From Rickettsiales bacterium UBA4311 (GTDB lineage Bacteria; Pseudomonadota; Alphaproteobacteria; Rickettsiales; Deianiraeaceae): a stretch of 12,941 bases of DNA. Location: contig DGUL01000007.1 of the NCBI GenBank assembly GCA_002394665.1, positions 206,462 to 219,402 of the forward strand. The letters run 5' to 3'. The translations under genes and the position numbers were made by a program. Below the pieces are notes generated by a model. The model did not search any database, was not told the origin of the DNA, and saw only the letters and a list, made by a program, of their open reading frames with translations. Below, piece by piece: positions 6,687-12,941 of this stretch. Numbering within the stretch: the first letter of the stretch is position 1; each line of letters opens with the position of its first letter.

Positions 6687-9053
6687 TTTTCCGCCACAAT
6701 TATGCTTTTCTCACTTGCTTATGAAGCAAACGCTGGCATAATCGCAAACCTTGAAGTCAGTGGAAACAAGAGAATAGACAAGGATTTTATTATCGCAACT
6801 TCTGGGTTAAAAACAAAAGAGAATATTGATAAAAGTAAAATAAACGACGCAATAAAACGACTATACTCAACTGGAAATTTTAGCGATATTTCCATAAACG
6901 AAGATGGAAAACAATTAAATATCAATGTCGTGGAAACTCCGTTGATTGGTGGGGTATTTTTTACAGGTAGTAGCAAATTTGACAGCGATGATGTGAAAAA
7001 AAGTATGTCAACAAAACCAAGGCAGGTGTACTCAAAAAGTAGGATAAAATTAGATCTTGATAGGTTTTATGCAACATTGCAAAAAATGGGATACTTAGAT
7101 GCACACATTGAAGCAAAGGTTGTTTTTTTGAAAGACGAGAATGCTGTTGATGTAATTTTTGATATCACAGAGGGGCATTTGAGTAAAATTACAGAAATAA
7201 CTTTTAATGGAAATGAAAATTTTTCAGCAAGAAGATTAAAGGAGCAAATATTGTCGCAAGAAATTTCGGTTATTCAAATAGATCATTCAAGTGCATCTTT
7301 TGAAGACGGAAAAACATCAGCAGATAAACAAATGATTGTAAATTTCTACCAAAATAGAGGCTATGCAAAGGCGAATGTAAAAAATGTTATAACTTCATTT
7401 GATAAAAAAAACTACGGCTTTAAAGTCTATTTTGACATAGAAGAAGGAGATAAATATAAATTTGGCACATCGACAATTTCGACACCAATGGAAAAATTCC
7501 AAAACGATGAAAAACTAAAAAAATTAATACTAACCAAGGAAAATAAAACTTTTGATAAAAGAAAAATTGACGAAACCATTGCAAATATAGCCGAATATTT
7601 AAGTTCGCAAGGTTATTCAAATATTCGTCCTACTTATGGCATTGACTACGATGAAGAAGAAAAAAAAGCAAATATTGATTACACTCTAAACATTGGGCAA
7701 AAAGCTTATATTGATAGGATCATTATCTCCGGCAATAATAAGACAAAAAACAATATTATTTTGAGAGAGATGGAAATTCACGAGGGAGATTTATATGATA
7801 AAAGCAAAATAGAGTTATCAAAGGACAGGCTTTTGATGCTCGGATATTTTAAAAACGTCCAAATATTAGAACAACCAATTCCATATTCCGATCTTGTGCA
7901 ACTTGAAGTTGTTGTTGAAGAAAATTTCTTTGGTCGTCTCAATTTTTCCATTGGGTATAGTGGATATTATGGAATTATAGGAAGTGCTTCCGTGACAATT
8001 CATAATTTCCTCGGTCGTGGTTTCACTGTTGGAGCGGGAATAGAAAGATCCGGATATATGGAGAGCTATAGTGTTAACTTTTCGGATCCTTATTTTTTCA
8101 GCAATCACAATATAGGTTTTTCTGCAAGTGCACATTATTCTCGCTTTGGCGACCTCGGCGGGGGAACACAATACACATCAATGATGTTATACAAAGGTCA
8201 AAATTTTGGCTTTACAACTGGAATATCTTTTGAGTTAGCTCATAGATTAACACTCAGCACAACAATTAGTGCTTCAAGATATGAGTATCATCAAATGTCA
8301 GAATCCGGATATAAACTTTACGAGCAACTCATGGGAAGCAGAACTTCTTATATCTTGGGTTTAGGCTTAACATACAACAAAATGAACCGCCCAAGATATC
8401 CAACAAGCGGTTATATGTTGCAATATCAAGTTGATTTTGGTGGCTTTGGCATCCCTAATAGTCAACAATTTATCAGAAATATCGTTAATGTCGCTGGAAA
8501 CCTTCAAATATTTGGAGAAGATCTAATCCTACACGGCGAAGGAAGTGCAGGAATTGTCCACTCGCTTAAAAACGGGCAAGTCATTGGAATGGAAAACCTC
8601 TTTTCACTCGGTGGATATTCCAGAATGAGAGGCTTTAATTTTTATGGAATAGGTCCAAGAATTAGAAAAACATATATTTTTCAACGTGTTTATTCTGATA
8701 TGTATTATGCTACAGAAGGAAATAAATTTTATTATGTTTCAGCAGAATTAAGAACGCCATTATTTATACCAAAAGATTACGGTATTTTCTTCTCCGCATT
8801 TGTTGATGCTGGTTCTGTCTGGGGTTTTTCCGGACATACAACACAAGCCATTGACATACCAAACAACAATATCTTTTATGCAAATAGAGAAACAATAAAA
8901 GATAGCTCAAATATTCGTATGTCAGCTGGTTTAGCAATAACTTGGAGAAATCCGATAATAGGACAAATTGGTTTTTATTATGCAAAACCAATATTAAAGC
9001 AAGACTTTGATACCACACTTGAATTTGGTATTACAATGGGAACGCAATTTTAG
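6675..9053 (+). CDS. bamA: Outer-membrane protein assembly factor BamA
   Basis: BamA is the core of the BAM complex and folds and inserts beta-barrel proteins into the outer membrane. From GTG 6675 the protein is 792 residues, close to the roughly 800 usual. Residues 1-20 (MIKFFSATIMLFSLAYEANA) form a signal peptide. Successive POTRA domains follow. A clear POTRA boundary begins near residue 180 (ITEITFNGN), and the last POTRA spans about 343-420, with the typical IIISGNNKTK and LSKDRLLMLGYFKNVQI pattern. The C-terminal barrel fills the rest and contains MRGF (651-654), the counterpart of the conserved VRGF loop-6 motif. The protein ends in phenylalanine, as outer-membrane proteins usually do. 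TTG 6672 is one codon upstream and equally possible; neither has a Shine-Dalgarno. The usual alphaproteobacterial neighbours (rseP, skp, lpxD, fabZ) are absent. Its gene is divergent from tRNA-Ser and followed after 45 bases by the transaldolase gene. Confidence 0.95.
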   Translation: MIKFFSATIMLFSLAYEANAGIIANLEVSGNKRIDKDFIIATSGLKTKENIDKSKINDAIKRLYSTGNFSDISINEDGKQLNINVVETPLIGGVFFTGSSKFDSDDVKKSMSTKPRQVYSKSRIKLDLDRFYATLQKMGYLDAHIEAKVVFLKDENAVDVIFDITEGHLSKITEITFNGNENFSARRLKEQILSQEISVIQIDHSSASFEDGKTSADKQMIVNFYQNRGYAKANVKNVITSFDKKNYGFKVYFDIEEGDKYKFGTSTISTPMEKFQNDEKLKKLILTKENKTFDKRKIDETIANIAEYLSSQGYSNIRPTYGIDYDEEEKKANIDYTLNIGQKAYIDRIIISGNNKTKNNIILREMEIHEGDLYDKSKIELSKDRLLMLGYFKNVQILEQPIPYSDLVQLEVVVEENFFGRLNFSIGYSGYYGIIGSASVTIHNFLGRGFTVGAGIERSGYMESYSVNFSDPYFFSNHNIGFSASAHYSRFGDLGGGTQYTSMMLYKGQNFGFTTGISFELAHRLTLSTTISASRYEYHQMSESGYKLYEQLMGSRTSYILGLGLTYNKMNRPRYPTSGYMLQYQVDFGGFGIPNSQQFIRNIVNVAGNLQIFGEDLILHGEGSAGIVHSLKNGQVIGMENLFSLGGYSRMRGFNFYGIGPRIRKTYIFQRVYSDMYYATEGNKFYYVSAELRTPLFIPKDYGIFFSAFVDAGSVWGFSGHTTQAIDIPNNNIFYANRETIKDSSNIRMSAGLAITWRNPIIGQIGFYYAKPILKQDFDTTLEFGITMGTQF

Positions 9054-9098
9054 CCCTTGAATATTATCTTTTTGTAAAAAGTTGTGTTTTGTGTTTTT

Positions 9099-9752
9099 GT
9101 GAAATTCTTCCTTGATTCTGCAAATATTGATGAAATTAAAAAATGCAATGAACTTGGTATTTTGGATGGAATAACAACGAACCCGTCGATTATCTCTAAA
9201 ACTTTGAAATCAAAAGATGAAATCAAGGAAAGATATAGAGAAATATGCAAATTGTGCGACAATAGACCGGTAAGTTTGGAGGTTCTATCGAACGATTATG
9301 AAAAGATTATTAAAGAAGCCGAAGAACTATCGCAAATTGCGGAAAATGTTTGTATAAAGATCGCTATAACACAAGATGGAATAAGGGCTTGTAAAGCATT
9401 AACGGAAAAAGGAATTATGACCAATATGACTTTATGCTTTACGCCAGCGCAGGCTTTATTATGTGCAAAAGTTGGTGCAACATTCGTTTCCCCATTTGTT
9501 GGTAGATTAGAAGATAATGGCGTTGACGGACTGAATTTAATATCAAAAATAAGAACAATTTATGACAATTACGCTTTTGACACACAAATCCTTGTTGCAT
9601 CAACCAGAAATGTAAGTCATATTGAAAAAGTCGCTGAGATTGGAGCAGACGTTGCAACAATGTCTTATGGTATAATCACAAAACTTTTTAATCACCACTT
9701 GACTGACGACGGAATAAAAAAATTTTTGGCAGATTATGAAAAACTTGGATAA
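9099..9752 (+). CDS. tal: Transaldolase, short (FSA-like) type
   Basis: This enzyme would move a dihydroxyacetone unit between sedoheptulose 7-phosphate and glyceraldehyde 3-phosphate in the non-oxidative pentose phosphate pathway. I chose GTG 9099 because it begins MKFFLDSANIDEIK, the standard family N-terminus, and gives 217 residues, the usual length. The frame is open to another GTG at 9084, which would only add MFCVF. D6 and the TTNPS motif (26-30) are present. The Schiff-base lysine is K87 in CIKIAIT, where the family usually has KIPMT, so a normally conserved proline is alanine. E61 and F133 (SPFVGR) match transaldolases; fructose-6-phosphate aldolases generally have glutamine and tyrosine there. 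Transaldolase is therefore the better reading. It follows bamA after 45 bases and precedes atpA by 104 bases, with no functional link to either. Confidence 0.9.
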   Translation: MKFFLDSANIDEIKKCNELGILDGITTNPSIISKTLKSKDEIKERYREICKLCDNRPVSLEVLSNDYEKIIKEAEELSQIAENVCIKIAITQDGIRACKALTEKGIMTNMTLCFTPAQALLCAKVGATFVSPFVGRLEDNGVDGLNLISKIRTIYDNYAFDTQILVASTRNVSHIEKVAEIGADVATMSYGIITKLFNHHLTDDGIKKFLADYEKLG

Positions 9753-9804
9753 GTTTTTATATAAACGTAAAAAAGTATCCAGATCGTCAAAGTGCAAGTT
9801 CTCA

Positions 9805-9820
9805 AACAATGAAAATTGTT
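9805..9820 (+). other. Small GAAA-loop hairpin upstream of atpA
   Basis: AACAAT and ATTGTT form a perfect six-pair stem closed by a GAAA tetraloop, 36 bases before the atpA ATG. An alternative longer pairing uses TGCAA at 9793-9797 with TTGCA at 9819-9823. It could act as weak 3' end structure for the transaldolase transcript or as part of the atpA leader. It is not followed by a T-run, so it is not a classical terminator. Confidence 0.3.
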
Positions 9821-9856
9821 GCATTTTAAAAAAACCAGCAAAGCGATTACACCGAT

Positions 9857-11395
9857 ATGTCGGCCAGATCTGTTTTAGACTTCGTTGAAGTTATAAAAGC
9901 AAATATTAAAAACCTTGATGTAAAACCTGATGTAAAGGAGTTCGGTGTTGTCGTTTCGATCTACGATGGGGTTGCAAAGATATACGGGCTTGAAAATGTC
10001 TGTGTCGGTGAGCTTGTAAAATTTGAAAGCAACGCGGAAGGAATGGCATTAAACCTAAATGCAGACAGCGTTGATGTCGTGCTTTTTGCAAGTGATGACA
10101 AAGTTAGCGAAGGAATGAAAGTCTATCGCACAGACAAAAATGTAAGCATTCCGGTCGGCAAGGCGATGCTTGGACGTATAGTAGATGCACTTGGAAATCC
10201 TATTGATGGCAAAGGTGAGATAAAAGCTGATGCTTATAATCCTATTGAAAAAATGGCACCGGGAATTTTGGATAGAAAATCAGTTCACGAACCATTACAG
10301 ACAGGGATTAAGGTCATTGATGCACTTATCCCAATTGGACGCGGACAAAGAGAGCTTATAATTGGCGATAGACAAACAGGGAAGACCGCAATAGCTGTTG
10401 ATACAATCATAAATCAAGCAAATGCAAACGAACATTGCGAAGAAAAAGATAAAGTTTATTCAATATATGTTGCAATTGGACAGAAACAATCAACAATTGC
10501 CGGACTTGTAAAAGACCTTGAAGATAAAGGAGCTTTGCAATATTCTATAATCGTCGTGGCTTCCGCTTCAGATCCTGCACCATTGCAGTATTTAGCTCCA
10601 TATGCCGGATGTGCTATTGGCGAATATTTCCGCGACAACGGAATGCACGCCTTGATTGTGTATGACGATCTTTCAAAACACGCAGTTGCGTATCGTCAAA
10701 TGTCATTGCTCTTACGTCGTCCACCAGCAAGAGAAGCTTATCCGGGTGATGTGTTTTACTTACATTCCCGCCTATTGGAAAGAGCGGCAAAAGTTAGTGA
10801 TGAAAAAGGTGCTGGTTCATTGACTGCTTTGCCAATAATTGAAACACAGGCCGGCGATATTTCTGCATATATTCCTACAAACGTCATTTCAATTACAGAT
10901 GGACAGATTTTCTTGGAAACTGAACTTTTTCATAGCGGTTTCCGTCCTGCAATCAACGTTGGGTTATCGGTCAGCCGTGTTGGTTCGGCAGCACAGACAA
11001 AAGCAGTTAAAAAGTCCGCTGGCTCAATGAAAACTGAACTAGCACAATATCGCGAACTTGAAGCATTCTCAAAGTTTGGTTCCGATCTTGATGATGCGAC
11101 ACTTGCAACGCTTGATAAAGGACGTAAAGTATCCATTATTCTAACGCAAGATCAGTTCAAACCTAACTCAATGGCGGAAGAAACTTGCATATTTTACATC
11201 ACATCAAAAGGCTATTTGAAAGAAATTCCTGTTGAAAGAGTAAAAGAGTTTGAAACCAAATTCATTGAAGAAATCAAGCAAAACAACAAAGATATACTTG
11301 AAATGATTACAAAAAATAAATCTCTTGACGAAACAACAGAAAATAGGATAATTGATGTGGTAAAGAAATTTACGCAAACGTTTTTGAAAAAATAG
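9857..11395 (+). CDS. atpA: F1Fo ATP synthase subunit alpha
   Basis: AtpA is the non-catalytic nucleotide-binding subunit of the F1 hexamer and works with AtpD (beta) at the inner membrane. The 512-residue length is normal. The N-terminal beta-barrel domain covers about 1-95. The nucleotide-binding domain contains Walker A GDRQTGKT (170-177) and the Walker B-like LIVYDDLSKHAVAYRQ. The arginine finger is R374 in SVSRVGSAAQ. The helical C-terminal domain follows. The sequence reads as alphaproteobacterial and supplies the best clue to the host. ATG 9857 is the first start in frame after the spacer, and the resulting N-terminus (MSARSVLDFVEVIK) is a plausible short delta-contacting helix. Unusually, atpH is not upstream and atpG and atpD are not downstream: its neighbours are a transaldolase gene and trpB. 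The other ATP synthase genes must lie elsewhere if the enzyme is intact. Confidence 0.97.
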   Translation: MSARSVLDFVEVIKANIKNLDVKPDVKEFGVVVSIYDGVAKIYGLENVCVGELVKFESNAEGMALNLNADSVDVVLFASDDKVSEGMKVYRTDKNVSIPVGKAMLGRIVDALGNPIDGKGEIKADAYNPIEKMAPGILDRKSVHEPLQTGIKVIDALIPIGRGQRELIIGDRQTGKTAIAVDTIINQANANEHCEEKDKVYSIYVAIGQKQSTIAGLVKDLEDKGALQYSIIVVASASDPAPLQYLAPYAGCAIGEYFRDNGMHALIVYDDLSKHAVAYRQMSLLLRRPPAREAYPGDVFYLHSRLLERAAKVSDEKGAGSLTALPIIETQAGDISAYIPTNVISITDGQIFLETELFHSGFRPAINVGLSVSRVGSAAQTKAVKKSAGSMKTELAQYRELEAFSKFGSDLDDATLATLDKGRKVSIILTQDQFKPNSMAEETCIFYITSKGYLKEIPVERVKEFETKFIEEIKQNNKDILEMITKNKSLDETTENRIIDVVKKFTQTFLKK

Positions 11396-11404
11396 TATGC
11401 TGTG

Positions 11405-11447
11405 CTGTGAAGTTGCAAATTTTGGTTTTTTCTCGCAATTTTCACAG
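11405..11447 (+). terminator. Hairpin just after atpA, possible terminator
   Basis: Starting nine bases after the atpA stop, CTGTGAA plus TTGC (11405-11416) pairs with GCAA plus TTCACAG (11435-11447). That gives an 11-pair stem with a small 1x2 internal loop and an 18-base T-rich loop. The position suits a transcript 3' end. However, it is followed by GGGG rather than a U-tract, so intrinsic termination would be inefficient; a 3'-stabilising hairpin is an alternative. Confidence 0.45.
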
Positions 11448-11482
11448 GGGTTTGCTACCAAAAATTTCTGGCAATGGCTATA

Positions 11483-11513
11483 AGACGCAATAACTGCGAG
11501 TGTCGTTGCGTCT
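11483..11513 (+). other. Second hairpin in the atpA-trpB spacer
   Basis: AGACGCAA (11483-11490) and TTGCGTCT (11506-11513) form a perfect eight-pair stem with three G-C pairs around a 15-base loop. It stands out because its GC content is above that of the surrounding spacer. There is no adjoining T-run. It may be part of a structured trpB leader or of a small RNA. Confidence 0.45.
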
Positions 11514-11531
11514 ATGACTTCATTTAATATC

Positions 11532-11575
11532 TAATTTGGACTTCCAGTCGTGGGTTAAATAATTTAGTCCAATTA
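11532..11575 (+). promoter_or_regulatory. Third inverted repeat, upstream of trpB
   Basis: TAATTTGGACT (11532-11542) pairs with AGTCCAATTA (11566-11575) over ten pairs with one bulged T, around a 23-base loop. It ends 73 bases before the trpB ATG, suiting an operator or leader hairpin. I found no leader peptide with tandem Trp codons and no T-box signature in the 253-base spacer, so a known trp attenuation mechanism is not supported. Confidence 0.35.
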
Positions 11576-11648
11576 TTTTAGTTAAATTGCTTTATCTCGT
11601 TTATCAAAAAGGTTGCCAATTTCAGTTTATTGTTTTATTATTTTTTTT

Positions 11649-12851
11649 ATGAAAAGTTTTAGTTCTATTTTAATGCCTAATGAAAAAGGCTTTTATGGTG
11701 ATTTTGGTGGAAGTTTTTTGCCTCCGGAATTGCAAAACGAGTTTGCAAAAATTGAAAAAGCGTTTTACAAACTCATTGATGACAAAAAGTTCAACGACGA
11801 ATTGGATTTCTTGTTAAAAACTTACGCCGGACGCCCAAGTCCAGTGAGTTTTGCAAGTAATTTGTCAAAAAAGTATGGCTGTAAAATCTATCTCAAACGT
11901 GAAGATTTGAACCATACAGGAGCCCATAAAATCAATCACGCAATCGGCGAATGTTTGTTGGCAAAACATCTTGGCAAAAAAAAAGTTATTGCAGAAACTG
12001 GTGCAGGTCAACACGGCGTTGCAATGGCTACTGCTGCTGCTTTGTTGGGGCTTGAATGCGATATTTATATGGGCGAAGTTGACGTGGCAAAAGAGGCTCC
12101 AAACGTGTCAAGAATGAAAATCTTGGGAGCAAATGTTGTGCCAGTGAAAAGCGGGCAAAGAACACTGAAAGAAGCGGTTGACGAGGCGTTCAATGCTTAC
12201 ATTAAAGAGTATCAAACCGCTATGTATGCTATTGGCTCTGTCGTAGGCCCTCACCCGTTTCCGTTGATTGTGGCATACTTCCAGTCCGTAATTGGACGTG
12301 AGGCGAGGTTGCAAATGTTAGAATTGGACGACAAACTGCCAGATTATGTCGTCGCTTGTGTCGGTGGAGGTAGTAATGCAATAGGAATTTTCAGCGGTTT
12401 CGTGGATGACGAAAATGTAAAACTCGTTGGTGTTGAACCACTTGGACGAGGTGAAAAAATCGGCGACAACGCCGCGAGCATAACTTTTGGAAAAGAACTT
12501 ACAGAACACGGATTTAATAGTTTATTCTTGCAAGAAAACGGCAGTGTTGCAAATGCATATTCCATTGCGAGCGGTCTTGATTATCCCGGTGTAGGGCCTC
12601 AGCACGCTTTTTTGCAAAGTATAGGACGAGCGGAATATCAAACTGCGACCGACAAAGAGGCAGTGGATGCCTTTTATGAATTATCAAAAATGGAAGGAAT
12701 AATTCCAGCACTTGAAAGTTCCCACGCGGTTGCTTATGGCTTGAAACTTGCAAAAACTCTCAAAGCGGAGCAGAGTATTTTAATAAATGTAAGTGGGCGA
12801 GGCGATAAAGATATTGATTTTGTGTTGAAGGATTATCCGCAAAAGCGATAA
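11649..12851 (+). CDS. trpB: Tryptophan synthase beta subunit
   Basis: TrpB condenses indole with L-serine using pyridoxal phosphate, normally in a complex with TrpA. I chose ATG 11649, giving 400 residues, the usual length. The frame is open to TTG 11613, but that extension (CFIIFF) is T-rich spacer. Family hallmarks are FGGSFLPPEL near the N-terminus, the PLP lysine K94 in HTGAHKINHA, the catalytic-glutamate segment AETGAGQHGVA, and the phosphate-binding loop GGGSNAIG (239-246). These features match the TrpA-dependent TrpB1 type. The late motif ESSHAVAYGLK is also present. trpA usually overlaps or closely follows trpB, and trpF often precedes it, yet neither is here; the contig ends 90 bases later, so a more distant trpA is not excluded. 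The last two codons are the start of a long inverted repeat. Confidence 0.96.
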   Translation: MKSFSSILMPNEKGFYGDFGGSFLPPELQNEFAKIEKAFYKLIDDKKFNDELDFLLKTYAGRPSPVSFASNLSKKYGCKIYLKREDLNHTGAHKINHAIGECLLAKHLGKKKVIAETGAGQHGVAMATAAALLGLECDIYMGEVDVAKEAPNVSRMKILGANVVPVKSGQRTLKEAVDEAFNAYIKEYQTAMYAIGSVVGPHPFPLIVAYFQSVIGREARLQMLELDDKLPDYVVACVGGGSNAIGIFSGFVDDENVKLVGVEPLGRGEKIGDNAASITFGKELTEHGFNSLFLQENGSVANAYSIASGLDYPGVGPQHAFLQSIGRAEYQTATDKEAVDAFYELSKMEGIIPALESSHAVAYGLKLAKTLKAEQSILINVSGRGDKDIDFVLKDYPQKR

Positions 12852-12923
12852 TTTAATAGACCCGCCAATGCAAATTATGCGTAATCAAAAAAAACAGAAG
12901 CAAGCGGGTCGTAAAATTATCGC
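12845..12923 (+). repeat. Long inverted repeat immediately after trpB
   Basis: The 21 bases at 12845-12865, covering the end and stop codon of trpB, match the reverse complement of 12904-12923 apart from two to three positions near the middle. Perfect outer (GCGATAATTT) and inner (GACCCGC) blocks are separated by a 38-base A-rich loop. It could be a terminator with an unusually long loop. It could also be a fold-back artefact made where the contig was extended, since the rest of the right end looks artificial. Confidence 0.55.
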
Positions 12924-12941
12924 TCCACCCACCCACCCGAC
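12924..12941. other. C-rich low-complexity contig end, probable artefact
   Basis: The final 18 bases are repeated CCCA units. On the opposite strand this is G-rich sequence pointing into the contig, the same orientation as the left end. The composition is unlike the AT-rich genes beside it. Treat it as unreliable sequence unless reads support it. Confidence 0.5.

Noticed and set aside
11396..11648. Classical trp attenuator or T-box in front of trpB
   Set aside because: No short leader frame with tandem TGG codons and no T-box consensus could be found.
1..12941. CRISPR array, insertion sequence, phage or defence system
   Set aside because: No spaced direct repeats, transposase, integrase, nuclease or toxin-antitoxin pair was seen anywhere in the window.

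Overview
The window looks like an ordinary chromosomal contig from an AT-rich bacterium, most probably a divergent alphaproteobacterium. The main support is the ATP synthase alpha subunit, whose Walker A region and DDLSKHAVAYRQ stretch read as alphaproteobacterial, and a queuine/preQ1 tRNA-ribosyltransferase resembling those of Rickettsia and relatives. BamA and a second beta-barrel protein show a Gram-negative envelope. The placement is made by eye, without a tree. Gaps between genes are mostly short, and almost no start codon has a recognisable Shine-Dalgarno motif. Several genes appear to use GTG or TTG starts.

Layout: bases 1-83 are extremely G-rich and unlike the rest, probably an assembly or read-end artefact. 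A UvrA-like ABC ATPase without the UvrB-binding domain (197-2674, +) follows. Next is a predicted outer-membrane beta-barrel protein (2730-3578, -) with an unclear start. An AT-rich divergent spacer carries a large interrupted palindrome, then comes tgt (3741-4796, +). Convergent with tgt is a 539-residue protein that I do not recognise (4822-6441, -). Upstream of it on the same strand lies tRNA-Ser(UGA) (6517-6606, -). Divergent from the tRNA are four genes on the + strand: bamA, a short-type transaldolase, atpA and trpB. The atpA-trpB spacer holds three successive inverted repeats. The contig ends just after trpB with another long inverted repeat and a C-rich tail.

The genes do not form one pathway. 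They cover DNA-damage or drug tolerance, tRNA modification and decoding, outer-membrane assembly, the pentose-phosphate pathway, ATP synthesis and the last step of tryptophan synthesis. Two genes lack their usual partners: atpA has no atpH or atpG beside it, and trpB has no trpA or trpF. This suggests a lineage with broken operons. I see no mobile element, CRISPR array, phage genes or clear defence system. The points most worth checking are the substrate-pocket changes in Tgt, the unrecognised 539-residue protein, the structured atpA-trpB spacer and the two odd contig ends.
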